DNA of 64,000 nt from Letharia columbiana (taxonomy: Eukaryota > Ascomycota > Lecanoromycetes > Lecanorales > Parmeliaceae): contig NW_023501115.1 in the NCBI RefSeq assembly GCF_014066305.1, positions 1-64,000 on the forward strand. Reading direction: 5' to 3'. This document shows, piece by piece, positions 42,429 to 55,708 of this stretch. Position 1 is the first letter of the stretch. Each line of letters begins with the position of its first letter. A model generated the notes under the pieces. The model ran no database searches, was not told where the DNA came from, and was given only the letters and a program-made list of their open reading frames with translations. The position numbers were made by a program, and so were the translations under genes.

Positions 42429-45400
42429 TCATCCACTCGTGAGCAGCATGTACCTGAAAAAGGTGAGCAAAAAGTTGATGGAATTAGATGTTCGGAACTT
42501 ACTTGGTAATGGCGTCCATTCTCTCGCTTGTAAGTCTGAGGGTTATCTTCAGCAACTCCTGTGAGATATCCGAGTGCTGATCCTGCATCTTCCTCCATTG
42601 ATCATCGTCCAGCATCCACGTGACGCAATTCCTCTCTGCGTAAGTCGTCGATGTTCTCTCGGTAGCTGAGAAAAAGGGAAGCTCTCCACAAGTCGTGCCA
42701 GCCACGATGAGCTCTGAGTATTTGCCTTGGGGAAAGTCGTACTTCGCTTTGAGCATGCCCCTTTCCAGCAGGTAGAAGCCATTGGGCCGATCGCCGGGAT
42801 TGTAGAGCACGGTTCCAGCGGCATACTCCTTGCGTACGAAAAACGACGCCGCCTTGTACCAGAAATCTTCATGCTTATTGGAGACGGTCGAAAAGGTCTG
42901 CAGAATGAGCTGTAGAGGTTGGTGATAGTCCTGCCATCTTTGAGGTGGTGCAGGGTTCTGTTCGCTGAGAGTCGCTGTGGCTACCTGGTGCAGATGATGC
43001 CTCCGTGGGGAGTTGAAAATAGTCTCCGAAGATGGTATACTGGTCTGCTCTGGCTTCGGCACTTCTGTGCAGGCATTAGTAGATTCACTCAGCAGCTTTA
43101 GAGCAGGCTTACCCAGGAAAGCAGGAGTTGACTCTGTCTCTACCTCGAGATCCCGCTGATGATAGAACGCCTTCAAGAGCTCATTCTCGCAGTACTCCAG
43201 CGCCGAATTGAGACTCCTAGAGTAGTAGACGCCGTCATCATCGTCAAAGAGTCCTACATTACGGAGGCTCTTGCCAACATCGCTCTTCATCTCGAGACCG
43301 CACATGACCAATTGAACTCCCTGTTGAATGAGTAGCCTGTTGGTCCGCTTAAAGGCTTCTCCGGCCGAGAAGTCGACGCCGTCCACGTTGTATAGATCAA
43401 GTACAAGGAAGCGGATTGGTTGTTTTCGAAAAGACTCTTCCCGCAGCAGTTCCCGGATCTGCTTCTCAACGCCCACAATGGTACCGAAAAACAGATAGCC
43501 TGCAAGCTTCATAACGTGAACTTGTTTGCCAGCTTCAAGCAGGAAACGCTGTTGAATTGGATGTCTCCGGACTGTCGAATTTGCCACGCCTCCGTAGAGC
43601 TTCCCACGGATGGCAGATACTTGGGATGTTTGGAGGACAAAGCTGACACAGGCCAATACGATGCCCACAAGAATACCGACGACAAAGTCATAGGCTCCCA
43701 TAGTAACGACGATAATAAGGATCTGTATATGGTAAGCTCGAGTGATTCACCATAGTAAAGTGGAAGGCAACGTACGGTAAGATATTCGAGGCGGTGCACT
43801 TTGCCCCATGTGTCTACCAGGGCTTCCTTCATTAGATCCAGTCCCAAATAGAATATGAGTGCGCCAACGACCATGATCGGAATAAAGCCGATGATGATTG
43901 GTCCGATGACAAGTATACCAAAGGTTGCAGCGGCCAACATCACACCAGCAATTCGACTGTCGCCCCCACTTCTCATAAACAGCACTGAGTTCGTGTATAC
44001 GAGATAATTCTGTTCTGTAGTCAGCGAAGTGCTTCAGCCGCACAACCAAGAAAGAAGTACCTGGATACTCCCGCAAAATCCCGACAGGGCGTTCGATATG
44101 CCATGTGCTCGGAGCTCACGGTCAACGTCGACATTGTCTTCTCCAGTCGACAGACCTAAAGCTGGAATGTTGATGGGAACATGGAGGACCCCGAAAAAGG
44201 TCAATGCAAGCATTGCAGGCACCGATGATAAAATGGCCCTCCAGTCCGTTAGTCTCCAATTGTAGAGCTCGTAGAAAGAATAGAAAGGTTTCCCAGCGTC
44301 TGGTGCAGCAAATATCCACCCTCTGTTGCGTAGTTCGGGTATAGTGAGTTCTTCAATGGCGGCAACGTAGAAATAGAACACTGCAATGATGGACAAGAAA
44401 AATGTAGCGTCTGTCAAGGGATGCTTCATCCATCGTTTCGCGTTTTGAAGGATGATAGCCAAGATCAATGGTATGATCCAAAGAGCCACGGTATCAGACC
44501 GGAAGAGCTTTTGCAGGGTCGGTATGTTGTACTCCAAGTTGCCGTCAAGCCTTGCAGAAACCTCCAATCCTGTCGCAACCAGAAACCATCCAACACCACC
44601 AATGCATCCGATCAGAATGTGTCGAGGGAAAAAGCCGATCAGGGACCCAAGCTTGCATAATCCCATGATGTAAAAAACCGCCCCTGTGAGTACGGAACTC
44701 ATGGCGTAAGCAGCAATCGTAGTGGCGAGCACAGCGGCCTTTTTGTCTTCGCCCTCGCCCACCTTTGCGAGAATGGTGAATGCCATCTTATGAAAGAAAG
44801 GGACAACTTCGATCTTGAAATTTGTTAGCACTGTATCCTCTGAAGTCTGAGTGGGTTCTACCATTTCGGAGCCTATCCCTCCTTTGAAGATGCTACCGCC
44901 GAGAGAATATGTTAGCTGTGAAACAATGCAGCTGACATAGAACATGGAGATTCCCTCGGGTCCGAGACCCGTGAAAGTAGCATTGCCGAGAGGGAATAAG
45001 ATCATGCCTAACTCAAAAATCAGCGACTTGCTCTGACAGGTACTCAATTTTTCTTAACTCACCGTAAGACAGAGCATCAAGGATGTTAAGTAGCAGTCCA
45101 AGTATCACAGGAGGCACAAAGCTAGCTGGTTGGCGAAACCCATACTCCAATACATGCTGCCGATCCCATGACTTAGGGTTGGAGGCAACTCTGAAGATTC
45201 GAGCGCTCTGTTCTCTGGATCGTTGCAAGACGGCTCTTATCTGATTTGTCGGCTCAGGTTTAGCTACCAGCTGACCCTCAAGATCTTTAATTGAACCATA
45301 AGCGGTTCTCTTACCCAGTAGTGTTGTCCGCTCACTCGGTTGTGAGATGATTCCCTCCCGAACAGTGACTGGGTGCACGCCTGCAGTAGAAGGTGATTCG

Positions 45401-45765
45401 TCTTCGTCTGTCCCGTGGCTGTCTTCTTCGGTTGGAGGAGAGTTTCTTATCAACTCAGTCAAAGCTGAGTGGCACTGTGATTTCTGTGACGAATGCGAGC
45501 TTTTGGGAGATGTGGGCTCGGAGACCTCTTGGATAGCCTCTGGACGGGAAGAAGTATTTGAATCATGACGGATTAGATCATCTTGGTCTAACTGACTGCT
45601 TAGGTAAGAGTGGTGCTGTGCTGTAGAGGGAGTGTGATGGCGTGAGGGGGAATGCTCGCTGCGGTTTGAGGCAATGTAGGACAGAGCCCACGACGCGAGT
45701 TCTGCAGTATCCTCTCGTACACCTTGCGAGGCATTTCTTGTGACATTGAACGGAGCTGTCGACAT
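42429..45765 (-). CDS. SulP transporter with STAS and cyclic-nucleotide-binding domains (Vsb1-like)
   Basis: Six exons (45765-45063, 45007-44862, 44813-44061, 44009-43776, 43722-42503, 42453-42429) give 1026 residues. The first 210 residues are a Ser-rich cytosolic tail. Membrane transport domain: PPVILGLLLNILDALSYGMILFP, GGIGSEMIEVVPFF, GCIGGVGWFL, FFGVLHVPINIPAL, and NYLVYTNSVLF...GGDSRIAG. The STAS domain starts near VHVMKLAGYLFFGTI and includes VLDLYNVDGVDFSAGEAFKR. A cyclic-nucleotide-binding-like fold follows: FVRKEYAAGTVLYNPGDRPNGFY and CGELPFFSATERTSTTYAE. This order matches yeast YGR125W/Vsb1, linked to vacuolar basic amino-acid storage rather than sulfate uptake. The intron at 44814-44861 is 48 nt with no stop; splicing restores the family sequence SEMIEVVPFF. 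The last exon adds eight residues. Confidence 0.9.
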
Positions 45766-47106
45766 TTAGTACGCTACACTTGGTAGAGTCTGAATGGTTT
45801 GGAGCGCACCATGGGAGTCTTGGAAAGAGTGTTGAAAATACGATCTGGCGGGTGTTTTCTGGTTCAAAGAAGAGGAAAAGGACATCCTTGAGGGAGAAGA
45901 CTCGTTTCGTTGGCGAAAGAACCCACTGGCACGGTCCTCAATTTCGTCCGTGCCTTCATGGTCACTGCCGTCCGCACTGGAGGGCATAGGTTCTTGTCCA
46001 CGGATTCGAGCAAATTGTGATCCACTCCTGTTCCTGCCACTACCACTCGACTGATTGCCTGGCATTTCCAACGTTCTTTGAGAGTCCTACGACCGCCCCA
46101 CGTTCCGGGGTCTCTTGGATCCCAACAGATTCCAACAGGTTCACGACATAAGGCGTGATACGTGCAGATGCATGGCGATGTGAGCAAGCAAATGACTGGA
46201 TGTGCCGCAAGAACGGCAACCCGGGACTTGCAGGGTAAGCAGAAGAAGACCAGGAAGAGAGTGAATGAAGAAGGGAAGAGAAGAGAATGTGGCAGTGTAC
46301 TCCATCATGCCTTTGAGAGGTTTGTTGAATTTTGCGGTTTGCTTAGTTGCTAGTTAAGGGTACCCCACTACAAGTTTAAGCTCGAGATTTTTTTTTCCAG
46401 TTTAACCTTCCCCCACCAACCCCTCAGCGCCGCCATACTTTAGTGTAGCTGGGATGCATGCGGAGAATGCATACCTAGGTATCATGCATATTCAGAGAGT
46501 ATGTCGGCGTGATCTCGCCGCTGCATGATCGGGAATTACAAGCACTATATGTAGATAAAAAGAATTCGATAGCAATTGTCCTATTATTTGGCATCGCCTC
46601 TCCTTCGCCTACGCACCAAGTGGGGAAGACCTTCCACTTCCCCTAGATTCCGTACCGTCGGATGGCATTTATGACGGTCTGATCAATGCTTTGCATTGAA
46701 AGATCTTTCATTCGACACGCACAGCAAAGCGTTGCTTCTGCTGTCATCCATCGTCACTCGAAAACAATTGCAGTGAGTCGGCTGCCGTCCATCTCCGATT
46801 TTCCTCGCAGATAGAATACCCCGCCTCTCATGCATAATGCAGGCTCTAAAATGGGCGTCGCTAGGGATGTATACCTCACTCGCGCCAGTGCTAGCCAAAG
46901 CCATTGAAGGCAACACCCGTAAATCAGTGCGGAGTAAAAGCTACTGAATGACTTTGACATAAGTCGAAGGAGCTTTCTTCGGATGTCAGATATTGGGTTG
47001 CTCCATGGGGAATTTCAGGCTCACCTTGCCGCTGTAGCACCGAAGATCCACAGTCAAGCCGTCCACCTTGTAGGTATTACAGCACTGGAGCAATGCCGCG
47101 TAGTCT
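45766..47106. other. Promoter of the SulP gene; no gene recognised
   Basis: Overlapping minus-strand frames (45766-46187, 46683-46960) look like leader or random sequence. A run of T at 46387 and palindromic GCATGCGGAGAATGCATAC-like steps near 46455 are visible, without known meaning. Confidence 0.45.
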
Positions 47107-47880
47107 TTAGCTTAGCTTTTGCAAATATCCCTGAGCGATCAATCGTTCGACATCACCCTGCCTCACAAAAAACTGGCTATTCTTCGTCAACGTGATAGCC
47201 CTGACAGCTTGTGCATTAGTACCTCCACTCCCAACACGGTGTCCTATGGGGAAGACAATCATACCCATACTCAGTCTGAATTTCCCCAGCATCCTTCAAT
47301 ACCCTCACATCAATGAACAGATCTCGTGGGGGTTCCAAGCTCCCCGTCAAATCAATATCCGTCCATTGCCCTTTGTATGCTGCCAGCATGTCCCCATATT
47401 GGCGAATGTACTCCTCCTCCTCCGGACTCAGCGAGCTCTGATTCCCTGCCTCTGAAGCCATGCCTGACCCTTCTCCATTGCCCTGCCGGCCAGCCTGTTG
47501 CTCTTGATCCAGAATATCCTTACCACTCCAGCACATCTCCTCGAGCTTGTCAGATCGGACTCGGTGATAGGCAAGGAGGCACCGCTTGTTACGGCGCATG
47601 CAAAGATGATTGACCAGGACAGAACATGCGGTGGCTGGTTCAGAGGAGGGGTTGAAGGAGCCTTCGAAGGGAGCGAGGATGTTGGAAACGTCTTTGTCGA
47701 GGTCACGTACTTCGCGTGTGGTTTCTCGGACGAGCTCGGTCTGATAGTGTGGTAGATGAACTAAGGCCTGTGTTCTTTTGGCATGTTGGACCTGGGGTGG
47801 TAGTCTTCAGTACCCTTCCAATTGTTTGTACTTCTAATGTGGGGAGAACTCACAAGCTTGAAGGCATGGTCACCATACAT
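47107..47880 (-). CDS. PSF1: GINS complex subunit Psf1
   Basis: Exons 47880-47854, 47791-47265 and 47200-47107 give 215 residues, the usual Psf1 size. The nine-codon first exon reads MYGDHAFKL and joins VQHAKRTQALVHLPHY. The helical A-domain contains HLCMRRNKRCLLAYHRVRSDKLEEMCW. An acidic linker ends LSPEEEEYIRQYGDMLAAYKGQW, then DLTGSLEPPRDLFIDVRVLKDAGEIQTEYG. The C-terminal B-domain is completed across intron 2 as AITLTKNSQFFVRQGDVERLI. Psf1 with Sld5, Psf2 and Psf3 forms GINS, part of the Cdc45-MCM-GINS helicase needed for replication initiation and fork progress. All three splice joins restore conserved sequence. Confidence 0.94.
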
Positions 47881-47909
47881 GGTGACTTTTGGATCAATCT
47901 TTAACCCAG

Positions 47910-49183
47910 CCAAGCGTATGCACAGTTGCTCAAAGCTCTAAGATCCACCTCATCTTTGCCATGGATGCCAAATGCTGTAATGGTATGCTTGGCAGTCGCC
48001 AAACATTGAGTTTGGCCAAATCTCGCGTCTTCACGAACAATGCCAAGACCGGGCCTACCCGCAAGCCGAAAATCACTTGACTTCGTGCCAAGGATATAGA
48101 CATCAATCACCTTGTCCATCGATTCTTGTGCCATTGCGCCATATATAAATTGTGTTCCGAGACACAGGAACCAATGACGGCAGCACCTTTCGTTGGCTCA
48201 AAGGCCTCTCCTTTTCTTGCAGAAAGATAGTATTCATTAGGATGTCGAAATGGAAGTCCTCTGGTACTCTGTTGGTAAGAAGTCCTATATCCACGAGCCG
48301 TTGTCGAAATTCTCAACGACTCTTTGCAAACCACCTAGACTAGCTCTACTTTGCCGACACTATGTTTTATGTCATACATGAAAAATCCTTCAAACCCTGG
48401 TACTCGTGCCTTTGTCCATCGTCCAACACCCTCCTCTCCAGCCTTGAAACCTAGAGCAAGATAGACGGTGGCGTATCAGGATATAGCGATGGACTCTTTC
48501 CTGTACCATGCTCCTTAGACTTTCTCAACGAGTAGACTTTTCTTCTTGAGAAGGATATGCTTACGGTAAAGCAGACCAGAGAAGCATTGACGTCCGCCAT
48601 GATCTTCACAAGACGTCGGCCCTACTCTGCTTAGTCATAAGACACCTGGAACATTCCGGAAAGCCGGAGAACGACAATGGAAGCATGCTGTCGGGAACAT
48701 GCAGTATCAAAGTAATTGTCTTGGTTGTGCTTGCTCCACGTTCCGTGGACCTGCCCGCTGAGCTGTTGACACCCGTTCACAAAGTCTACTCCGATAGGCG
48801 CAAAGTGCTCCGCTGACATGACGTCCCACGCGCGTTTGACAAGCTGATCATAAAATTCCTGAAGCTTTGTTTCATGGTTCGAAAGGGTTCTTAGTCCGTT
48901 AGAGGGAATGGTGTGGAGAGACGAGGCCCTTGTTGCCAGGAAACTGGAAAAGGGTTGGAGACCGGGGTGATGAAAGACCGCTTAATGCTCTATTCAATGC
49001 TCCGATTTCTTCGCCGAATTGGCGCATGACTAGGTGGAGTAGGAGTTGGAAAGTCTTATTATAAATTTGATTTGCAAAGGAAACTCTATAACACCAGCGA
49101 CAGCGCCTTCTATAAATGGATAAGAAGACCAGGCTATCTCCCTCCGCCCAAGAAATGAGGATACCATGGATGCCCCAAGACAA
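47910..49183 (-). pseudogene. Decayed gene of unknown family
   Basis: Coherent protein-like stretches follow each other on the minus strand in changing frames: FANQIYNKTFQLLLHLVM (49080), KLQEFYDQLVKRAWDVMSAEHF (48870), ATVYLALGFKAGEEGVGRW and RVPGFEGFFMYDIKHSVGKV (48475-48350), EAFEPTKGAAVIGSCVSEHNLY (48200), and VIDVYILGTKSSDFRLAGRPGLGIV (48115-48045). In-frame stops (TGA, TAA, TAG) and frame changes break them. One of the stops is a TGA at a place where the context suggests Trp. I do not recognise the family. Missed introns could explain part of it, but not every stop. Confidence 0.4.
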
Positions 49184-49216
49184 CTCCGGTCAGGCAGGAT
49201 CTCAACTCAGGTGAAC

Positions 49217-50922
49217 TCACGACCGATCTCTTTGTTGGGCAAACCACTCATCAGACCCCATCTCCGGTTCTGCGTCCTCATGCTCGCTTTCGAAGTCGTT
49301 CAGAACGGGCGAATATGCTGGCGTCTGGTATTCTTCCGCCTGGATGCTCATCGACTGATTGAAATGCTCGTTACCACTGGTACTAGGATATTTAGGATGG
49401 CTTTGGTCATAGCTTGCCAACATTGGGTCAAGCTGTGAATTGCCGCTCATCATCTGCTGTCGGCTATCCTCGCCCTGCAGCTCGTGATGATATGCACCTG
49501 GAATCCCTATCACTGGCAGTGCCGGGTGATGGTACTCGGATGGACCGTCGATCGGATGAACGAAGACATCCTCGACGTGGCCAAGATGGGCCATCCTTTG
49601 ATTCGGATGGCTTGTCGTCTGGTAGTATTGGTTGTGAAGAGCTTGCTGGTTCAAAGCGGCAGGCAGAGGTTTCCCAGGATTATGTGTTTGGTAAGAGGAC
49701 GGATGATGAAAGAGTTCCGCAGCGTCGAAACCATTGGGGTCGTACTCGTCAAGGGATGTTCCGCTTGGCGTGTAGCTGGTTTCACGGTAAGGCCTTTTTG
49801 ATTTCTTAGGCTTCAGTGACCAGCCTGCTCCATTTGGTGCATATGCATAGTCCGAGCCATTGTCGCTTAGCTCGTCTTCTGAATCACCTGCTCTTCCTTT
49901 GCGCTTGCGGTTCGCGGCCTTGGCTGTTTGTGGCTGGAATTTATAGTCCGGGAATGCTTTGGCGTGATTCTCTCTTTCGACCTTGGCCCACGCATCAAAT
50001 TGCTTCCGAATTTCTGGAGGCTCCATCGCCCAGCTCTCGCCAGCAAGCGAAGATATCTTCTGGTGATTGGGCGACTTCTCCCATGCTCTGGCTCTGTCTG
50101 CGTATGCGGATCTGTACAGGATGAAGGAGTTCGAGGGACGCTTCACGAAGTTGTCTTTCTTTGCCTCCTCTCTCCTATCTTCTACAGATCTGTTGACCCA
50201 GGCCTCCGTGTCTTTGATCTGGATGTTTATCATATCCTTTGTCAACTCACTGAGCGGACCACTAAGCGTCTTTGTTTTCACAGTGTTCTTCTTCCGGGCA
50301 GCCTTTCGCGGTCTGGGGGAGCCTGAAGGATGGCGAGAGCCGGCGCCTAATCGGTTCTGCCTCGTTGATCGCGTTTGTGGCGCGCTTTGATCAGCCATTT
50401 CTGGTGTAGGAGGCGCCCTACCATGGATCATAGGGTTGGGGTATTGCTGTATGAACCGATCAATCTTCTGTTGATGCTGGACGGCTGCATTTGGACTTAC
50501 GTGCTGCTGTTGGAGAGCATAAGGGTTGTACACACCCTGTTGCTGAGGATGGAAGACCTGCTGTCCGTATGCATCCTGCTTTGTATTAGCCTCTTCGCGT
50601 CGTCCGTCTTGAGACTTGCCAACCTCTTGGTGCGACTTACGAAACTCATATCCACGCCGAGGTCGTTCTGTTCCTGGTAGAGGCGAAAGCTTTTGTTGCC
50701 GTACTGGTCCATATACCACTGGCCAATCTCTGGCTCTGGAGTGTTATCGAATGAGGTGGCTCCAGAAGGTATATATGGGCTGTTGCCCAAGGCATATATG
50801 TTGGCTTGGTGCTCGCCTCGGGCGTTGTGCTGCACCAGGTGACCGAAGCCATCCTGAAGCTGGCGGCCGTCGACACTTGGAGGCGTTGGCGGAGGCTGTT
50901 TTACCATAGCCGCCACAGACAT
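49217..50922 (-). CDS. HMG-box transcription factor
   Basis: Two exons (50922-50641, 50578-49217) give 547 residues. Exon 1 includes PEIGQWYMDQYGNKSFRLYQ. Exon 2 opens QDAYGQQVFHPQQQ, then a Gln-rich segment, a basic stretch (RPRKAARKKNTVKTK) and the HMG box: NFVKRPSNSFILYRSAYADRAR, then NHQKISSLAGESWAMEPPEI and WAKVERENHAKAFPDYKFQP. This single MATA-type box binds DNA sequence-specifically, as in Ste11-like and mating-type HMG regulators. A nuclear signal-like NRKRKGR follows the box. The C-terminal third is low-complexity His/Gln/Pro/Ser-rich, as in many activators. The precise orthologue cannot be named from sequence alone. Confidence 0.87.
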
Positions 50923-53713
50923 GATTGACGTATGGACGAGCCCGGATTGGAGCTTGCGTTATCTTGAGAATATGCCTGACTATTGTTGAGCTGGTTGGAA
51001 TTTACCCAAGTATTACGTCGCCAAAGAGCGGTGTGTTCCCGACTTGACTGCCGCGTGTGAGTGACCTCTTCCCTCGTGTCTTGATTGGCAAATCTACCGA
51101 TTGGCGTAGCCTCCAGATGCCCTATTCAATGTGCTGCTCGATATGCCTAAGTTCTGGAGGGTTGCGGAGCTCACGTTGCCCTATAGAATTGTTGTTGACT
51201 GAAGTATGGAAACTCTGGAGGCTGGAGGTCTCAATCTTGTGTCAGAAATGTGGATCATGGAGGAAACAGAGGAAATCACAAGGAAGTGGGCTCATCATGA
51301 GGTGATGAGTAGAACGCACCTGTTGCGGACATCTGGATTGCGGTCTTACCATGCCAACTCCGGATGCAGCAATCGGGAAGTGCAGCTCCAAGGCTTCTAG
51401 AAGTTATGCAGGCCCCAAAGCGGCGACGGTCACTACCCGCCAGATAGTCTTTGTCCGTTGCTGTCGACCCTTGCCAACACTGCCTACAGGAAGGAAAAGT
51501 TGGCGGCAGGGGAGGACTTCCTTTGTCCATAGGCAAACGGTGGCCATAGAGGTTAGAGGTGATGTTGGGACGATGTCCGCCGGAAGGAGTACAGTATGCT
51601 TCCAGCCCAGAGCCTCTTCGCCGGATCTGTCGACCAGACCATCTAATTCTTTCAAGCCAGTCGAAGGCCAAATGGGACTTCTATGAAGCTGATCTCAGAA
51701 CCGAATGCATGATAGGCTTCAACCAATCATTGCAGGCATCACTGTACAGCTACCACGGTATCCTCCAGTGCGGTGGGAATGATCCAGAACGGAGCCCTGC
51801 TCTACTAGTGTGGCGCTAAATAAATGTGTTGACTGAACTCTGGGATCCACGACCATGGCATTCTCCCTCCCCAGTGTGAATATAGGATTGCGTGACATTC
51901 TCTGACACCTTTACAGCTAGCCTCTCCAAGTTGGGAGATCAGCAGTAGAGTCAACTCCAAGTCGATGCGTGCAGTTGGGATATCACATGTTTTACGAGTC
52001 AAGTTGACCACTCTGGCAGGGTGCTACAACGTGCACATTCCTCATTTCTTCATGCGGACTGCAGTTCGTCTTTTTGGCCCCCAAACGTTACCAAATCGAA
52101 AGCAGTCCAGGCTATTCTCCGATACGCTCAACAAGCCGCCATATCCTCAGCAATCGCAGGGAAAATGGTTCACTAATGCGAGGATGCGACTGAGACAGGG
52201 GTCAGGACGGATAGTGGCAGCATCGGGCTAGACCATAATTGATAGCACAATGTTGTTCAGACGTCGTCTGTTTACTTCCTAACTGACATTGTGACTTTAG
52301 CACGTTTCGAAGGTAGGTTGACGGTGATCTTTCTAATGCTTGCGTCCAAGCAGCCGGAAAGCATATTAGACGCTCGCGTTCACTAGTCAGCTGGCAGCGG
52401 ACGGCAGCGAGTTCATGGTTCTGAAACTTCTGATAGGTGGATCATGAGAGCCGGACCGTCTAGCGATGCCGTTACCAGCCTTCGTCAATGACTTGGACCT
52501 CTCAGTTTCGAACCACCGGGGAAATTTTTGGCGGAAGTTCAACGTTCCCAGTCGGGTGTTTTACCTGGAATGTAACTTGTGGTGCACGCCATGCCGAAAA
52601 CGTCGAGTTGTGGCACCAGAGAACCACCGCACAATTCATTCTGCGATACCTAGGTCATGAATAACAGGAAGGTACTTGAGGTTGAATTTCGCTTCTAAGC
52701 ATTCAGATCGATTCTGATCATGACCAATTCATGTTACGACAAAATGCAAGGCTACAAGTTCCATCGGAGATATATTGTGTAGTGCATATTTCAGTACCAT
52801 GGTTTCCCTGAACTCTCATCATGCGCCGCTCGCCATGGCCGTTTTCTCCGCATCTGCCCCCCCTCCTCTGATTGAGGATACGATCTCAAGTGTGGACATG
52901 GGGCGCATATATTCCAAATCCTAAAGCAAGCCTATCGAAGAGCAGCTGGTTTGTGTGCTTGCAACGGTGGGACATGACTCGAATGGGATGCATGTAGTCA
53001 ATGTGGAACTGAGTGATCGAGACATGCGAGAAATGGGTGGAGGGAAAGCGTCCATGTACATTCAATCTAGTTCTAGGCAAGAGCTCTACTCGTACTCGTG
53101 TAATGCAGCATCTACTCTTGTCAATGTTTTTGCACGTAGATACTCTGATATGCTCGACGAACACATTGTGTTTCGTATCTAACATCAGGTGAATATGGTG
53201 CATTGTCGGTAACCTCTTCCAACTCTCAATTCTCCCGTGGAAAATAATGACTCAACACAATTGAAAAGTTGAAAGGGAAATAAGAGAAATTAAGCTCGTT
53301 AATGTTTCGGAACATTCCGCAGAGAATGACCTCACAACTGAGGATCGACTTGAATTGGCGCCCGTAGTCACTGCACCACACCATCCAACCATCCACTCCT
53401 ACATCGCTCCTGCTCTTCCTCTTTAATCCCCCCAACCAAAGACACTTCTGCTCATTTGCAAGAGCGACTTACTGCATCCATTTCCTACTTGCCCGCCCCG
53501 ATCTTTCACCCTTTTCACTTTTCAACCGGACCTTCCCGAATACATCTTGCAGCACACCCGCTTGCATTGTTCAACTGCCCGCCCTTCTCCCACACCAATT
53601 CCACCATCGTTCTCCATGCTTTGAAGACTGTGGCCACTACCCATCCTTCGTCGGTCAAATCACACGCAGTTCTCCCCGAAACCCCAAAATCGATTCGTGG
53701 AGGCTCCTGGCCA
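50923..53713. other. 2.8 kb without a recognisable gene
   Basis: The region is upstream of both the minus-strand HMG gene and the plus-strand RXT2 gene. Short frames (for example 51276-51671 minus, 52886-53203 minus) have no family signal or credible splice partners. A long promoter is plausible for an HMG regulator. Confidence 0.5.
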
Positions 53714-55578
53714 ATGCCGCCCGCAATGGCGCAAACTAGGTTGACTCAAGAGACAAAAGATACAATACTGGGCATGAAACTGACTATTGCCCGGTATCAA
53801 GACTGTAAAATTGTATACCGAGGGTCTGCTGTCAGAAATACACTGACATTTCTCCCTACAGCTTCCGACTCTGACGATCCATACCTCCAAGCTACGAATC
53901 GTGGGAACAAACTCAAGCGTAAGGTGCATCACATGCAAGATGCACAATCAGGAAGAAACCCCGGGGCCAAGGCCTACAAGCGGGTGGGTTAAAATCTACG
54001 ATGGCGCTTCTACTGATTACGAGGCTGACATTCTCCGCCAGACGATTGAGCATGCCGGCTACCGCAGAAATATACTTCGCCGAAACCCCAAGCGCTACGA
54101 TGAAGACGGAGAAGAGCTTGAGGATGAGGACGAAGACGGGGAAGCTGATGCGCGAGCTGCGGAAGACAACCCATATGCTGACATTCATCTCGAAAGTAAG
54201 CAAATATTAGCTATCTCACCAATTCAAGTGCTGATCATGGCAATCAATAGATCTACTCTTACCTCTGACGTCTCCTGCGAGCCTGCTGAACCATCCCTCG
54301 CTTTCCATCCCATATCTTTCATCTACATTGACAGATATGGCGCAACATGCTTGTGAATTGGTGCAAAGAGAGAGGAAGACTTTGAACAACGCCAAGCAAC
54401 TGTTGAAGAAGCTGCGAGGAGACCAAACGTGGATACCTTGCGGTTCACTCTGTTCCAAAAGTGATGAGGTATTGTTCAGCACAGAGCACCTATACAATGG
54501 TACCGCGTCAAATGGGATCCCGCAGGGTCCGAGAAGAGTCCACACACAAGAAAGAATGGTTAATGGCATCGGCAATGGCGACCGGCAATTGGGAACTCGA
54601 AGTGAAGCGAAGCCCGGAACGGAGCTCGCCAATACCAACGAATCGCACGAAGACACCACGGAGGAAGACAGCATCGACGCAATCGAGGCAGCGGCCTATG
54701 GCGCCCTACACCCCAGCCCACCTAATGAAGCACAAGAAGAGGAGGTCACAAAGCTGAACGTCCTACCGGACCTTGAGATGACAGGTGCCAATGGCAAGGT
54801 ATCCGAAGGTCAAGGAGCCAAGCCGGGGGACTCCGAAGAGTTGGAAAGGTGTTTTGAGGACGACATTGTGGACATAGTGGGTCCTGAAGCTTCGATCACA
54901 GGCCCAGCCGAATCAGAAGATACGCTGGACACAGATGTGGGATCTGGCCGAAACTCAGGGCACAGTGGCAACAATGACCACACCGTAACACGGGCCAGCC
55001 CACTTACAGACGGTCCTATCCCTGCCGCAGCAGACATTCCCACTAATGGAGACACCGCCCTAGCCACAGAAAACACAGGAGACGAAGTCATGGAGGATGG
55101 TATCGATGCCGACGACGAAACGAAACCCTCCCCTCGCCGCATGCGAACCCGCGCCCAAGCCCAAGCAGCCAACTCTCCGGCAACCACCACCCGCACCGCT
55201 TCTCCCTCCTCCTCCATTCCCCCACCAATCCACCCCCTCTTCATAATTCCCCCCTCCGCCATCCCCTCCTGCGACATCGGCCTCCCGCCCACCGAAGCCG
55301 AGGAAACGCGCCGCATGCTAATCCTTTACGTGCAAAAACAAGAAGAAGTGTGCCGCGGCGCTAAGAAACTGCATCAGGGTTTGTTAAAAGCAGATCGGCA
55401 GAGGATGACGGTATTTAAGTGGTGTAAGGCGGAGGGACATGTGGGGGAGATGAGCGACGGGGAAGATTGGTATGATAAAGAGGAGTGGGGACTGGAGGAG
55501 GGACTGAGGAAGGGCCATAATGATGATGAGGATGAGGGCGCGGTGCAGGGCAAGAAGACCAGGGGGAGGAGGGCGTAA
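53714..55578 (+). CDS. RXT2: Rpd3L histone deacetylase complex subunit Rxt2
   Basis: Exons 53714-53804, 53862-53983, 54042-54195 and 54251-55578 give 564 residues. The Rxt2 N-terminal domain is continuous only after splicing: TKDTILGMKLTIAR, QATNRGNKLKRKVH, TIEHAGYRRNILRRNPKRYD, an acidic run, DNPYADIHLENLLLPLTSPA, HPSLSIPYLSSTLTDMAQHA, and LKKLRGDQTWIPC. The middle is acidic and disordered. The C-terminus has PTEAEETRRMLILYVQKQEEV and an acidic tail ending KKTRGRRA. Rxt2 is part of the large Rpd3 corepressor in the nucleus. In-frame ATGs at 53714 and 53726 are both possible starts. It converges on the G-patch gene with 130 bp between stops. Confidence 0.88.
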
Positions 55579-55708
55579 GGGTCTATGAAGGAAATGGAGT
55601 CATCTACGACATGATACCCAGTATTGAGAAAGCGCCGTAGCTGCAATATCAAGAAGTTTCAAAATCGCTTGAAAATGATCCATGCGGAGAAAGGGTTAGG
55701 AGCTCTCA

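Noticed and set aside
49414..50680. Several plus-strand frames of 100-130 codons
   Set aside because: Antisense to the HMG-box gene.
54810..55316. Minus-strand frame of 168 codons in the RXT2 gene
   Set aside because: Antisense to a low-complexity acidic region of Rxt2.
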